Assembly: GCF_000420705.1 (NCBI RefSeq)
Contig: NZ_ATVL01000007.1
Coordinates: forward strand, 1,092,133 to 1,156,132
Direction of reading: 5' to 3'
DNA from: Hymenobacter norwichensis DSM 15439
GTDB lineage: Bacteria > Bacteroidota > Bacteroidia > Cytophagales > Hymenobacteraceae
Length of the DNA: 64,000 bases
This document shows positions 35,490 through 43,417 of this stretch, one piece after another. The position numbers were made by a program, and so were the translations under genes. Within the stretch, counting starts at the first letter, position 1. The number at the start of each line of letters is the position of its first letter. Below the pieces are notes generated by a model. That model saw nothing but the letters and a program-made list of their open reading frames with translations. It had not been told where the DNA came from and did not search any database.

Positions 35490-35842
35490 GTGGAGTAGTT
35501 GGATTTGAAACGCGGATAGGAAATAGAGCTAGTGTGCTCTTTGAGCGGAGAATTATACAATAATATACTCCTCTATGTTCGCCATAATAACAGCAGCAGC
35601 ACTAGCCCTCAAAACAAATATATGCGCCTGTCAGTATCTGTCAAATTGCACTTTGTAATTTTTAAGCCAGTATAGCTGTATTATAGTGAAAAAGGTATTT
35701 AAACAAAAAAATACAATAGTTTAATCCTATTAAGTTTTTAAATATGTTGTATTGGTATACCAACGGCCTGATAAACACAAGCGTCCTATTGCTGCTCAAT
35801 AACCTGAGCAGTAATAGGACGCTTGAATATATTGTATTTTGG
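35490..35842. other. A+T-rich gap with a terminator
   Basis: Apart from the hairpin at 35778-35825, the gap is a notably A+T-rich upstream region of the large secreted protein gene. I see no further gene; a 79-codon minus-strand open frame across it (35662-35901) has a composition that looks accidental. Confidence 0.5.
35778..35825 (-). terminator. Long hairpin terminator after the deaminase gene
   Basis: The arms at 35778-35798 (beginning caagcgtcctattgc) and 35805-35825 pair over 21 positions with one mismatch, around a 6-nt loop. It lies 17 nt after the deaminase stop codon. Confidence 0.75.
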
Positions 35843-36319
35843 CTAGTAGTTGGTTCGGTCTTGCTGTAAGTGCCAAGCTTCAAAGCCTTGTTTCGACTCA
35901 TCTCGCAATAGTTCTATCATACTAATCCGGCGTTCCTCCAAAGGCTTCTCTATTTCATCATAAATAAACTGGTCGTCGAAGCCGGCGTCGGCAGCATCCT
36001 GCTTGGTATTGCCATAGAACACGCGCCTTGGGCGGGCCCAGTAAATGGCGCCGAGGCACATCGGGCAAGGTTCACAGGAAGTGTACAGGTCGCAGCCGTC
36101 CAGCTGAAACGTGCCTAGCGTGGCGCAGGCTTTCCGGATAGCATCTACCTCGGCATGGCAAGTAGGGTCGTTAGTACTAGTTACTTGGTTGAAGCCGCGG
36201 GCAATGATAGCGCCATCTTTCACAATCACGGCCCCAAACGGACCGCCGTAACCGGCTTGCATTTTTTCGATGGACAGGCGAATGGCTTCGCGCATGAAGT
36301 CGGGGTTGGGTGCTTCCAT
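35843..36319 (-). CDS. Nucleoside/guanine deaminase
   Basis: A 158-residue zinc-dependent deaminase of the CDA fold. The zinc ligands and catalytic acid are H55-A-E57 (TCHAEVDAI) and the PCPMC motif (C85, C88). The segment GGPFGAVIVKDGAIIARGFN and the C-terminal FDDQFIYDEIEKPLEERRI are typical of guanine deaminase (GuaD type, guanine to xanthine) rather than the tRNA adenosine deaminase TadA. It is a single gene followed by its own terminator. Confidence 0.85.
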   Translation of the reverse strand: MEAPNPDFMREAIRLSIEKMQAGYGGPFGAVIVKDGAIIARGFNQVTSTNDPTCHAEVDAIRKACATLGTFQLDGCDLYTSCEPCPMCLGAIYWARPRRVFYGNTKQDAADAGFDDQFIYDEIEKPLEERRISMIELLRDESKQGFEAWHLQQDRTNY

Positions 36320-36522
36320 GCTGATGGGGAAATAAAGTGGCAGATCATTGCCTGTACGGGCAAAACCACAAAGTACGCCTTACAACTGCTAGCAATCGTG
36401 TTCGGAAGACTGGAAATAAAATATAATAATCTAAACATATTTAGAAACCAGGAGTAGTAGAAAGTACAGTCCAGTTGCCAGACGGAAGCCTGGCATATTT
36501 CAAATCCCATCTTCATAGTACT

Positions 36523-38409
36523 ATGCATCAAAAACTTACGCATTTGCTGGCCGGCTTGTTGATCCTGCTGTTCAGCCTTCCTTCGCAGGCCGATCATCTA
36601 CGGGCACATCTGCTGCTAGGTGCCACACTTAATGGTGGTCAAGAGGTACCGGCCGTCACAACGGCAGCACGCGGAGCTGTGAGCTTCACGCTGAATTCCA
36701 CGCGGGATACGCTGTTTATTTCCGGCGCTTTCAGTGGCCTTAGCGGTCCTATTACAATGGCACATACGCACCTTGGGTTCCGGGGCGTATCGGGACCAGT
36801 GGTAACAGATTTGTTTCGGTTTATTCGGGGCAACCGCATTCAAGGCTTCCTCACTGGGTCCGATATCGACCGAGGTAAACTGGACCGCTACCTACGCGGC
36901 GGCTACTACCTGAACGTTCACACCGCTGCTAACCCCACCGGTGAAATCAGGGGGCAGATTGAATTGGAAAAAGACGAGCATTATATAGCTGTTCTTTTGG
37001 GTGCCAACGAAGTACCTGCTGTTATAACCAATGCTGTGGGTATTGGCACGTTTAATCTAACTCAAGCCCAGGACAAGATGAAGTTTCGGGTGGTAGCTAC
37101 CGGATTAAGCGGCGCCATTACCGATGCTCATTTTCACCAAGGGTTGCCCGGCGTAGCTGGTGGCGTTATCCAAAGCTTGCTGACCTACGTGAGCGGCAAC
37201 GTAATTGAGGGCGAACTAACGCCCAACGCCACAGTGCTGGCAGCGCTGGCTAGCGGGCAGGTGTACGTCAATATTCATACGGCTGCTAATCCGGGTGGTG
37301 AAATCAGGGGTCAATTGGTGCGGCAGGTGCGCCACCTCGGCCACGATGCCCGCCTCGACGGGACCCAGATGGTACCCACCGTAACAACTACTGCCAAAGC
37401 AGTAGCTTTTGGTCGGCTTAACGCTACCTTCGATACTTTACAAGTGTCTTTGGCTCACACCGGCCTGAGTGCCGCCCCAACCAGCCTTAGTATTTTTGTC
37501 AAAGAACTGGGCCAGGCCAATACAGCCGCCGATTTGCTGGCCAACCTGTCACTGGTAGGAGCCCCGGCGGCTATCAGCGTGAACTTTACCAACTTGTCGT
37601 CGGACTTGGTTAATTTGTTTCTGACGGGCGGGGTGAATTTCGTGCTAAATACGGCAGCCAACCCGAACGGCGAAATCCGGGGGCAGGTGTACCGGTTGGC
37701 CCGCGAAGGATATACCTTCTCAATGAACGGCAGTCAAGAGCGGCCTACGCCCAATGCCAGCACTGCCTACGGTTCCGGCTTTGTCAGCATGGACCGTGAC
37801 CAGAGCAATGTGCATTTTAGCATGGCATGGGGTGGCCTAAGTGGCCCGGTTACGGGCGGGCACTTCCATACAGGGCTGCGCAACCAAGGTGGGCCAGTAG
37901 TGTTCGAACTGAGCCCATTTTACACGCCTGCCGGCAACACCGCCATTTCGGCCGAGGGCTTCTGGCAACCGACGGGTAATGTGGCACCTAATACTGCCGC
38001 GCCCTTCACTGCCCGCCGTGCCTTGCAGTTCCGCCGCGACAGTATCTACGCCAACATTCACACCGCACTCTACCCGTCCGGCGAAATCCGTGGCCAAGTG
38101 TTCCGCGGTGCCCGCGACCTAGCTATTGTGCTCAGCACCCAACCTGCCGTGCTCGTTGCTGAATCGTTCGGTTACTATCCGAATCCATTTCAAGATGCTG
38201 TTACCCTATCCTTCGATTCGCGGGTAGCTGGCACTGCCTCCGTTAAGGTAGCTGACTTAGTGGGCCGCACAGTGGCTACACGGGCCCTTCCCGTTAAGGT
38301 TGGAGTCAATCAGCCGCAGCTTGATTTAGGTGGCGTTTCGGCCGGAGTTTATCTGGTAACGATAGAAATTGCTGGCTCCCGGCTAGTCAGCCGCATGGTG
38401 AAAGAGTAA
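36523..38409 (+). CDS. Secreted protein with four CHRD domains and type IX sorting tail
   Basis: A 628-residue secreted protein. The ATG at 36523 begins a good signal peptide (HQKLTHLLAGLLILLFSLPSQA); an upstream ATG at 36475 would spoil it. It holds four CHRD (chordin-like) repeats at about 27-148, 150-270, 272-395 and 398-545, each with a GxxEVPAV-like opening where present and closing in a GEIRGQ motif (AANPTGEIRGQ, AANPGGEIRGQ, AANPNGEIRGQ, ALYPSGEIRGQ). The third is the most diverged. A Por sorting domain (GYYPNPFQDAVTLSFDS to VSRMVKE) ends the protein. CHRD proteins of bacteria have no known catalytic role; a surface-binding function is likely. Confidence 0.85.
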   Translation: MHQKLTHLLAGLLILLFSLPSQADHLRAHLLLGATLNGGQEVPAVTTAARGAVSFTLNSTRDTLFISGAFSGLSGPITMAHTHLGFRGVSGPVVTDLFRFIRGNRIQGFLTGSDIDRGKLDRYLRGGYYLNVHTAANPTGEIRGQIELEKDEHYIAVLLGANEVPAVITNAVGIGTFNLTQAQDKMKFRVVATGLSGAITDAHFHQGLPGVAGGVIQSLLTYVSGNVIEGELTPNATVLAALASGQVYVNIHTAANPGGEIRGQLVRQVRHLGHDARLDGTQMVPTVTTTAKAVAFGRLNATFDTLQVSLAHTGLSAAPTSLSIFVKELGQANTAADLLANLSLVGAPAAISVNFTNLSSDLVNLFLTGGVNFVLNTAANPNGEIRGQVYRLAREGYTFSMNGSQERPTPNASTAYGSGFVSMDRDQSNVHFSMAWGGLSGPVTGGHFHTGLRNQGGPVVFELSPFYTPAGNTAISAEGFWQPTGNVAPNTAAPFTARRALQFRRDSIYANIHTALYPSGEIRGQVFRGARDLAIVLSTQPAVLVAESFGYYPNPFQDAVTLSFDSRVAGTASVKVADLVGRTVATRALPVKVGVNQPQLDLGGVSAGVYLVTIEIAGSRLVSRMVKE

Positions 38410-38559
38410 CGGAAGAGCCATCAGAGTATAGTCAACTACTTTATTAATAACCGGCTGTTGCCAGCAGCTAGTTATTTTCTAATTAAGTTTCTTTCACAGC
38501 GTCTACTTGGGCTTTTTGGCGCGGTAGTTGTACACGTTTTTAGCAGAAAGAATACTTTT
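38410..38559. other. Gap between the CHRD gene and the island
   Basis: 150 nt of A+T-rich spacer with no gene or strong hairpin seen. Confidence 0.4.
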
Positions 38560-38588
38560 TTAGGTGTTTTGGTTGTGGATAAGGGGCG
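38560..38588 (+). repeat. Putative attL: left direct repeat
   Basis: Starts ttaggtgttttggttgtgg and ends aaggggcg. 28 of 29 bases match 40598-40626. A terminator-like stem with G-T pairs follows to about 38610. Confidence 0.65.
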
Positions 38589-38673
38589 CTCCTATGGGGC
38601 GTCCTTTATTATTTGCGGCCAGTTACTTGGAAACGGCGTTTTTGAGCCTTTCAAAGGGTTTCTTGGGTACTCA

Positions 38674-38727
38674 GAGATCAGGATTTTTAGCGTTTTGAGG
38701 TCAGGAATTCGGTCAAATCCTGACCTC
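38674..38727. repeat. Putative left arm-type sites (13-mer cluster)
   Basis: gagatcaggattt at 38674-38686, gaggtcaggaatt at 38697-38709 and the inverted aaatcctgacctc at 38715-38727. Confidence 0.6.
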
Positions 38728-38896
38728 TAAGCGCGCGCATCTTGACCTCACCAATTTTGGGTTTACCTTGGATTGCTTGAAAAGTAACCCTGAAAACTTC
38801 TTGAAAAACAGGTCTCTTGTATTCAACGTTTAGATAGGAGGCAAGTGATTGGACCTTGAAGCCCTGGAAGTGTCACCAGTGGCCCCAAAACGCAAA

Positions 38897-38917
38897 AACC
38901 GGCTGGTGTGGCCGGTT
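38897..38917 (-). terminator. Terminator of the xisH-xisI-tssD operon
   Basis: aaccggc (38897-38903) pairs with gccggtt (38911-38917). On the minus strand the stem is followed by tttttgcgttttgg. Confidence 0.7.
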
Positions 38918-38940
38918 CGCTATCTAATTCCAATTCTGCG

Positions 38941-39345
38941 TTACCAGTTGGCTGCGTATTCAACGCCGTTCACGTTCAACTTCTCGTAACTGATGACGAG
39001 TTGCGTGACGAGGCTGCTGTCCTTGGTGCTACCAGTAGCATCAAATTTATCCTTCAGAATCGTGCAATAAGCATTTTCAAAGCTGAGGGTCTTGAATACA
39101 GCTTCCACATCATTGCGGTAAAAGGTGAGGGACCCTGATTTTTGCTGGTACGGGTCAAGCATCCAGGCTAGAAGTTCCTTATCGTTGCCGGTACCAATGA
39201 TGGTGACGTTCATCCTAGTGTGGCGCACTACGGAATTAGGCTGTCCCACATTATTAACTGCTTGGTTGAAGCTATAGCGGCAGAAGATGACCTCATGTCC
39301 TTCCGCCTCTCCACCACTCAATTTAAAAACAGCTTTGAAGCTCAT
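38941..39345 (-). CDS. tssD: Orphan type VI secretion tube protein TssD (Hcp)
   Basis: A 134-residue protein matching the Bacteroidota (T6SSiii) TssD family, the hexameric ring that stacks into the secretion tube. Visible family positions are the opening MSFKAVFKL, HEVIFCRYSFNQAV, the long MNVTIIGTGNDKELLAWMLDP segment where TssD has STDDTELLEWM, the GSLTFYRND strand, LSFENAYC and the closing LVISYEKLNVNGVEY-NW. Standard length. No other T6SS gene (tssB, tssC, tssH, vgrG) is in the window, so it stands alone here with xisI 2 nt upstream. In such settings TssD often serves as a carrier for effectors; here the companions are XisI and XisH, which is not a usual pairing. Confidence 0.8.
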   Translation of the reverse strand: MSFKAVFKLSGGEAEGHEVIFCRYSFNQAVNNVGQPNSVVRHTRMNVTIIGTGNDKELLAWMLDPYQQKSGSLTFYRNDVEAVFKTLSFENAYCTILKDKFDATGSTKDSSLVTQLVISYEKLNVNGVEYAANW

Positions 39346-39347
39346 AA

Positions 39348-39662
39348 TTAGGAGTTAACAAGTTCCAGGGTTTGAGTTGCGTCAACCAGGTCATCCTTTG
39401 CGATACCTCGGGCTTCCAACTCGGCTAAAACATCCCAATCGGTGTTGTCTACCAGCAAGAGAACCTTATCCTCCTGTATGGTAATGTGTACATCGGTTGA
39501 ATGTACCTGTTCTCCCTTGTGCTCCCCAATTGTGAGCAACAGAAACTGGTCACTGTCAATGACAGCTAAAGATTTCAGGTTTACCGTTGTCGGGTACGGC
39601 ACGTTAGCTTGTTCCCGGAGGTAGTCTGAAATGATTTGGCGGTAATTGGCTAATCTATCCAT
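39348..39662 (-). CDS. XisI family protein
   Basis: A 104-residue protein of the XisI family, named for controlling excision of the fdxN element in Anabaena. Family features: MDRLANYRQIISDYLRE start, NLKSLAVIDSDQFLLLTIGE where XisI has a FDPEHDHYQLVNVGW-like strand, VHSTDVHITIQEDKVLLL, and LEARGIAKDDLVDA (the late G-V/I-PKSDIV element). The start overlaps the xisH 3' end by 13 bp, as is usual for this gene pair, and tssD follows 2 nt after its stop. XisI normally acts with XisH; an antitoxin- or inhibitor-like role has not been shown. Confidence 0.82.
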   Translation of the reverse strand: MDRLANYRQIISDYLREQANVPYPTTVNLKSLAVIDSDQFLLLTIGEHKGEQVHSTDVHITIQEDKVLLLVDNTDWDVLAELEARGIAKDDLVDATQTLELVNS

Positions 39663-40072
39663 TTGTCAAGCGTTTGAGACTCTGGGTTGTACGTAAACAT
39701 TTTGATTTCGTGCTTTTTCAGAAAACGTTGGGATTCCTGATTGGATAAAAAGCCATCGTAGGTGGCCTTGGGTACGGCTGTATAAACCTCTCGGTCTGGC
39801 TCGTTTTCCTCAAACCATTCTTTGTACATCAGGTGCTGCCCAACGTTGCGCTGAAAGTCACCCATTACACCGTTGCCAGTCGGTGGATAGTTCTTAACCT
39901 CAACAGCAATCTTTCTGTTTCCTTTCTCTGCTTCATAGATTTCTGCACCTATGTCAACGGTTCCGCGTTTCCCAGCGAATCTGGTTGCAATACCCTGAGG
40001 ATGGGTTACTGTCCAGCCAGCGGCCTTGAGTGCCTGTATAACAATATGATGGTCCCGGTCTTGCTGAGCCAT
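39650..40072 (-). CDS. XisH family protein with PD-(D/E)xK active site
   Basis: A 140-residue XisH protein, close to the family's usual length. It contains the nuclease-like signature of restriction-endonuclease folds: D40 in GTVDIGAE, then E58-V-K60 in KIAVEVKNYP, at the expected spacing. The start ALKAAGWTVTHPQ and the late VGQHLMYKEWFEENEPDREV and DREVYTAVPKATYD are typical. In Anabaena XisH is needed with XisI for fdxN element excision; the biochemical activity is not established. It is the first gene of the operon, reading into xisI with a 13-bp overlap. Upstream is a terminator that isolates it from the integrase remnant. Confidence 0.85.
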   Translation of the reverse strand: MAQQDRDHHIVIQALKAAGWTVTHPQGIATRFAGKRGTVDIGAEIYEAEKGNRKIAVEVKNYPPTGNGVMGDFQRNVGQHLMYKEWFEENEPDREVYTAVPKATYDGFLSNQESQRFLKKHEIKMFTYNPESQTLDKWID

Positions 40073-40142
40073 ATAAACTATATAAAGTGAGTCAAATAGG
40101 TTAGTGAAGATAGTAATAATCAGCTAGCTCTAAAATGTAAAA

Positions 40143-40161
40143 ACCCGGCACTGAGCCGGGT
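40143..40161 (-). terminator. Terminator between the integrase remnant and xisH
   Basis: acccggc (40143-40149) pairs with gccgggt (40155-40161). On the minus strand the stem is followed by ttttacatttt. Confidence 0.65.
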
Positions 40162-40289
40162 CTGTATAGGCGTTAGTGATTTGCAGCTTAATCCTGTTAC
40201 TATGTCTTCCAAAAAGCTTTCTGAATCAACCGACCTTAATGCTTACACCAGCAATAAGGCCTACATCCGTATTTTCAAGTACACGCCTC

Positions 40290-40469
40290 TTAATCAGTTT
40301 GACCATCTAGTTTGCATTCACGGATGGCTCCTTTCTTTAGCTCAGAGTCCTGAATGAATTCCCCTGTGCTCTTCAATACCTCAGTTTTCCCATGTCTGAG
40401 GATGACATACAGGAGCTTCTTTTTCTTGTCCCTGTCTTTTGGCTTGGTGAATGCGTTGATAGTAGCCAT
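40290..40469 (-). pseudogene. Tyrosine recombinase remnant: arm-binding domain only
   Basis: A 59-codon frame from ATG 40469 to TAA 40290-40292. MATINAFTKPKDRDKKKKLL followed by YVILRHGKTEVLKSTGEFIQ resembles the N-terminal arm DNA-binding domain of Bacteroidota phage-type integrases (a strand pair, then a STGEFI-like segment). The core-binding and catalytic (R-H-R-Y) domains that should follow are missing; after the stop the sequence does not resume. It lies at the right end of the island next to the 13-mer sites, as an int gene would. Short length makes the assignment moderate. Confidence 0.6.
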
Positions 40470-40515
40470 TTTGTGCTATTCGTGGAGTATTCGGAGTGTA
40501 CACGAAGATAGCCAA

Positions 40516-40551
40516 GAGGTCAGGATTTTCCAGGGTTAGAGGTCAGGATTT
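40516..40551 (+). repeat. Putative right arm-type sites (two 13-mers)
   Basis: Two exact copies of GAGGTCAGGATTT, at 40516-40528 and 40539-40551, in direct orientation upstream of the integrase start. Confidence 0.6.
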
Positions 40552-40597
40552 GCAAAAATAAACCCCTCATACGCTACGTATAGGGGCTTTTTTGTGA

Positions 40598-40626
40598 TTA
40601 GGTGTTTTGGTTGTGGAAAAGGGGCG
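40598..40626 (+). repeat. Putative attR: right direct repeat
   Basis: Starts ttaggtgttttggttgtgg. A stem with wobble pairs (aaaggggcggtc with gactgcccttttt) and T6 runs on to about 40648, so this repeat overlaps a terminator-like structure, as does the left copy. Confidence 0.65.
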
Positions 40627-40897
40627 GTCTTGTGGACTGCCCTTTTTTATTGCCAATACTTGTGTTGCTTAGTGTTGAAGAAAACTAAGTAGTACCACAC
40701 CGGCGCATTACCTAGGCTGGCCTAGCGCATATGCCCTCTTAAAATTGGTCGGAGCAGAATGCCTCGTGCCTGGTAAGCCCAGGTCTTTCTACTAACCTAA
40801 ACTTCTAACTGCAAATCTGCTAAGTGAGTGATTCAACTACTTCCGCAGGTTGTGCTCATCTACAAGCTGTTGCACGTTTCCATCGACGGCCAACCGG
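40627..40897. other. Spacer right of the island
   Basis: About 270 nt beyond the right repeat to the stop of the type IX secreted protein gene. No gene or strong repeat seen. Confidence 0.4.
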
Positions 40898-43417
40898 TTA
40901 CTCTTTGATGAACTTACGGGTTGTGCGGCCTGCATCTGTAAGCACTTCTATCTGGTAGATGCTGTTCGGAAGGTGGCTCACGTCCAGTTCTACGGTGCCA
41001 GCCGGCATCGGACCCTGAAGTACTGCTTCGCCTAATAAGTTACGAACCCGGTAGCTGGTAGTACCAGCTGGTGCCACCAAGGTTAGGTGGGTATAGGCCG
41101 GGTTGGGAAATAAACTTACTTCCAGGTTGGCGGCGACGGTGGCCACCGCAGAAAAGGTGGCTGTTCCATCATTGTCCACTTGCCGGAGCCGGTAGTAGCT
41201 CAGGCCCGCCGGTGGGTAGTGTAATACCTGATAGCTACGCTGCTGCGTACTTTGTCCCTGGCCCGCCACGGTGGCAACCGTCCGAAATGCTTGCCCAGCC
41301 GCTGCGTATTGCACCTCGAAGTACGCGTTATTGGTTTCCGAAGCCGTGCGCCAGCGTACGGCTACCCCATCTGCGTGCCGGGTGGCGGCAAAGCTGCTCA
41401 GCGTTACTGGCAAGGGGCTTCCTACTATGGGGCCTAGCAAATCGATTCTGGGCTGTGTGAGGGGCGAAGCATTTAAATTTCCCCGTAAAGCCGCCACTAC
41501 ATACAGCTTCGCGGTGGATGAGAGCGAGAAAGCCGAGCCATTCACCCACGTTATGCCATCTGAACTGGTTTGCAGGATGATGGTGCCGTCAGCTTTGCGC
41601 AACAGGCCATAGTAGGCCGCAATGGGTGAGCCATTGTAGCTGTCTACTCCTTTATTAACTAAACGCAGGTTTTCGCTGGCAAACATGATACCTGCCTCGA
41701 TACCAGTCATGCCCAGTGCTTCGTGCGCATCGGCGGTGGTAGCCACACCTAGGGCCAGGCCATCTGTTGCAGATTTGCGCCAGTAAACGCGGGCAACTTG
41801 TCCGGCTGCTATGGTTTCTGTGGCAATGGTTTGCTGATATGGGGCAGTACCTTTATTGGTGTACGTGCCATCTAGGTTTTGCCAGAGGTAGTTCCGAAAG
41901 TGCAGGGGCCGGCTATTATCAGTAGAATCAGCATCCACTTCTTCTCTCGATACAAAGTATCCCAAATGGCTGCATACTTTGCCAGCGGCCGTGCCTGTTT
42001 CCAGTGCGTCGCCGGCTTGTAGCGAGTACGTTATTGTTTGGGTCGGCTGCCAGTCGTTGAGCAAATGCAACTGCCATTTTTGATTGCTGCCCGTAAGCTG
42101 CGTCAGCGTATTGCTCGCCACTGAAAAGCCCGCTGCCGTTTGGCTTACGCTCTTGCTGTATACCAGGTCAATAACCTTGGGGTCGGTGGGGGAGGCCAGC
42201 GCGGTAAGAATCTGGGGTGGAACCGTATCGATACGTGGGTTTTTGACCGTTCTGTTTTTCAGATATACGTTCACCAGCCCAGTGTTGAGGTTGTAAGACG
42301 CCGTATCAGCCCCACTGACGGTTACACTAGTCAAATCGGTAGTAGGCAAGCGCAGGCAAAAGTCGCGCAGTAGACCCTCGGCCGGCAAGCCCGAGGTATC
42401 GAAGGTGTACGTCACTACGTTGCCAGTTACCACCTTGCTTATCCGACTGGGATTAGTCAGGAAATAGTCTCGGACTTCGTAGTATTCCATCACCTCCTGT
42501 TGCCCCGCCAGCCATACCCGGTCGTTGTTGTTAGGATGGGTTAGCAGGTAATCCGTAAAGCGCTTGAAGCCATCTATTTCCGTGGTGCCGGGGCCGTGAG
42601 AAAACGCGTGCCCAATCAGCTTAACCCCGTTTGAGCTTTGCGCCAACAAGTCGTCGATGAAAAATCGGATAGTTGGCTGACCAGGCTCCATCCATTTGCC
42701 ATCTAAATTGGCGCGGCTAGCCAGAATGCGGTTTGGGTTGAAGGTGGCTATGCGCAGTTTGTCGTTCCATTGAATATCGGCTGTATAACCATCAATGGCA
42801 TTGGCCGCAAACGTAGAGCCAATGAATTTGTACCCCAAATAGATAGAGTTAGCCGTATAGCCAGCAAAGTCAGCCGGAATAACTAGGGTGCGCATACGAA
42901 TTCCCAACTTATCGAAAGCCGCCTTTTCAGGGTCTTTGATGGCCCGCCATGCGTTATAGGCGTTGCCGTGCAGGTGTGAATGGTTAGCGAGGTTGTCGCC
43001 TTTGGCCAGCGCTTTGGCGTATGAGCGCCAGTTAGCGTTGATAGTAGCTGTATTAACGGCGAAAGTGTAATGAAACTTCACTGGGAGCCCCGCTCCATCG
43101 GTGTAGTAGGCACCGGGGTACGTAACCCCGTTCGAGGCTCGGCCGCCATTCAAAACGGGCATGACAACGCTGGTGTCGGTTGCTTCCCCGTCGTCTTTAG
43201 TGAAAATAAAGCCGGCCGTTTTGCCATACTTCAATTCTTCGAACTGAACAGTAGTTGCGGCTGGGAGTTGGCGGTATCGAGCCGTTACGGTAACAAGAAC
43301 CGGGGCAACGCCAGAGTTGGTAGGCTGGCTCCAACCATCATAGGTACCTAAGAGGAGCAGGCACAGAAAAAGCCGCCGCCGTACGGCAGCAAGGGAAAAA
43401 CTGGAAGAATTTAACAC
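40898..43417 (-). CDS. Type IX secreted polysaccharide-deacetylase-like protein
   Basis: An 839-residue secreted protein. A signal peptide ends near DGWSQ (about 31). Residues about 38-350 resemble a NodB-type deacetylase: FTKDDGEAT (D75, D76) for metal, NHSHLHGN (H146, H150) as the HxxxH motif, and HAFSHGPG later. A middle region of beta-sandwich type (about 380-680) contains DTVPPQILTALASPTDPKVI, an SbsA-like Ig segment, and SGIxW-like residues. The tail has the VTLSSFAATRHADGVAVRWR module and a Por sorting domain (SLFPNPAYTHLTLVAPAG to RKFIKE). It probably acts on a surface or environmental polysaccharide; substrate unknown. Confidence 0.75.
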   Translation of the reverse strand: MLNSSSFSLAAVRRRLFLCLLLLGTYDGWSQPTNSGVAPVLVTVTARYRQLPAATTVQFEELKYGKTAGFIFTKDDGEATDTSVVMPVLNGGRASNGVTYPGAYYTDGAGLPVKFHYTFAVNTATINANWRSYAKALAKGDNLANHSHLHGNAYNAWRAIKDPEKAAFDKLGIRMRTLVIPADFAGYTANSIYLGYKFIGSTFAANAIDGYTADIQWNDKLRIATFNPNRILASRANLDGKWMEPGQPTIRFFIDDLLAQSSNGVKLIGHAFSHGPGTTEIDGFKRFTDYLLTHPNNNDRVWLAGQQEVMEYYEVRDYFLTNPSRISKVVTGNVVTYTFDTSGLPAEGLLRDFCLRLPTTDLTSVTVSGADTASYNLNTGLVNVYLKNRTVKNPRIDTVPPQILTALASPTDPKVIDLVYSKSVSQTAAGFSVASNTLTQLTGSNQKWQLHLLNDWQPTQTITYSLQAGDALETGTAAGKVCSHLGYFVSREEVDADSTDNSRPLHFRNYLWQNLDGTYTNKGTAPYQQTIATETIAAGQVARVYWRKSATDGLALGVATTADAHEALGMTGIEAGIMFASENLRLVNKGVDSYNGSPIAAYYGLLRKADGTIILQTSSDGITWVNGSAFSLSSTAKLYVVAALRGNLNASPLTQPRIDLLGPIVGSPLPVTLSSFAATRHADGVAVRWRTASETNNAYFEVQYAAAGQAFRTVATVAGQGQSTQQRSYQVLHYPPAGLSYYRLRQVDNDGTATFSAVATVAANLEVSLFPNPAYTHLTLVAPAGTTSYRVRNLLGEAVLQGPMPAGTVELDVSHLPNSIYQIEVLTDAGRTTRKFIKE

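Larger units (their letters stand above)
38589..38940. other. Left non-coding part of the island
   Basis: About 350 nt holding the 13-mer cluster at 38674-38727 and the tssD terminator near 38897. I see no convincing gene; an open frame at 38458-38730 on the plus strand crosses the repeat and looks accidental. Confidence 0.5.
38560..40626. mobile_element. 2.07-kb integrated island with tssD-xisI-xisH cargo and an integrase remnant
   Basis: The region is bounded by 29-bp direct repeats differing at one base (38560-38588 and 40598-40626). Just inside each end is a cluster of the 13-mer GAGGTCAGGATTT or close variants (three on the left, one inverted; two on the right), resembling the arm-type sites of lambda-like integrases. 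Inside are the N-terminal arm-binding part of a tyrosine recombinase and three genes unrelated to the flanks. Base composition is visibly more A+T-rich than neighbouring genes. With most of the integrase gone, the element is probably immobile unless helped in trans. The reading as an element is an inference from structure. Confidence 0.65.

Noticed and set aside
38458..38730. A 90-codon plus-strand frame at the left end of the island
   Set aside because: It runs through the 29-bp repeat and the 13-mer cluster, and the translation looks accidental.
40201..40359. A 52-codon plus-strand frame (begins MSSKKLSESTDL) opposite the integrase remnant
   Set aside because: Overlaps the remnant on the other strand, has no similarity I recognise and ends quickly; could be real but cannot be supported.
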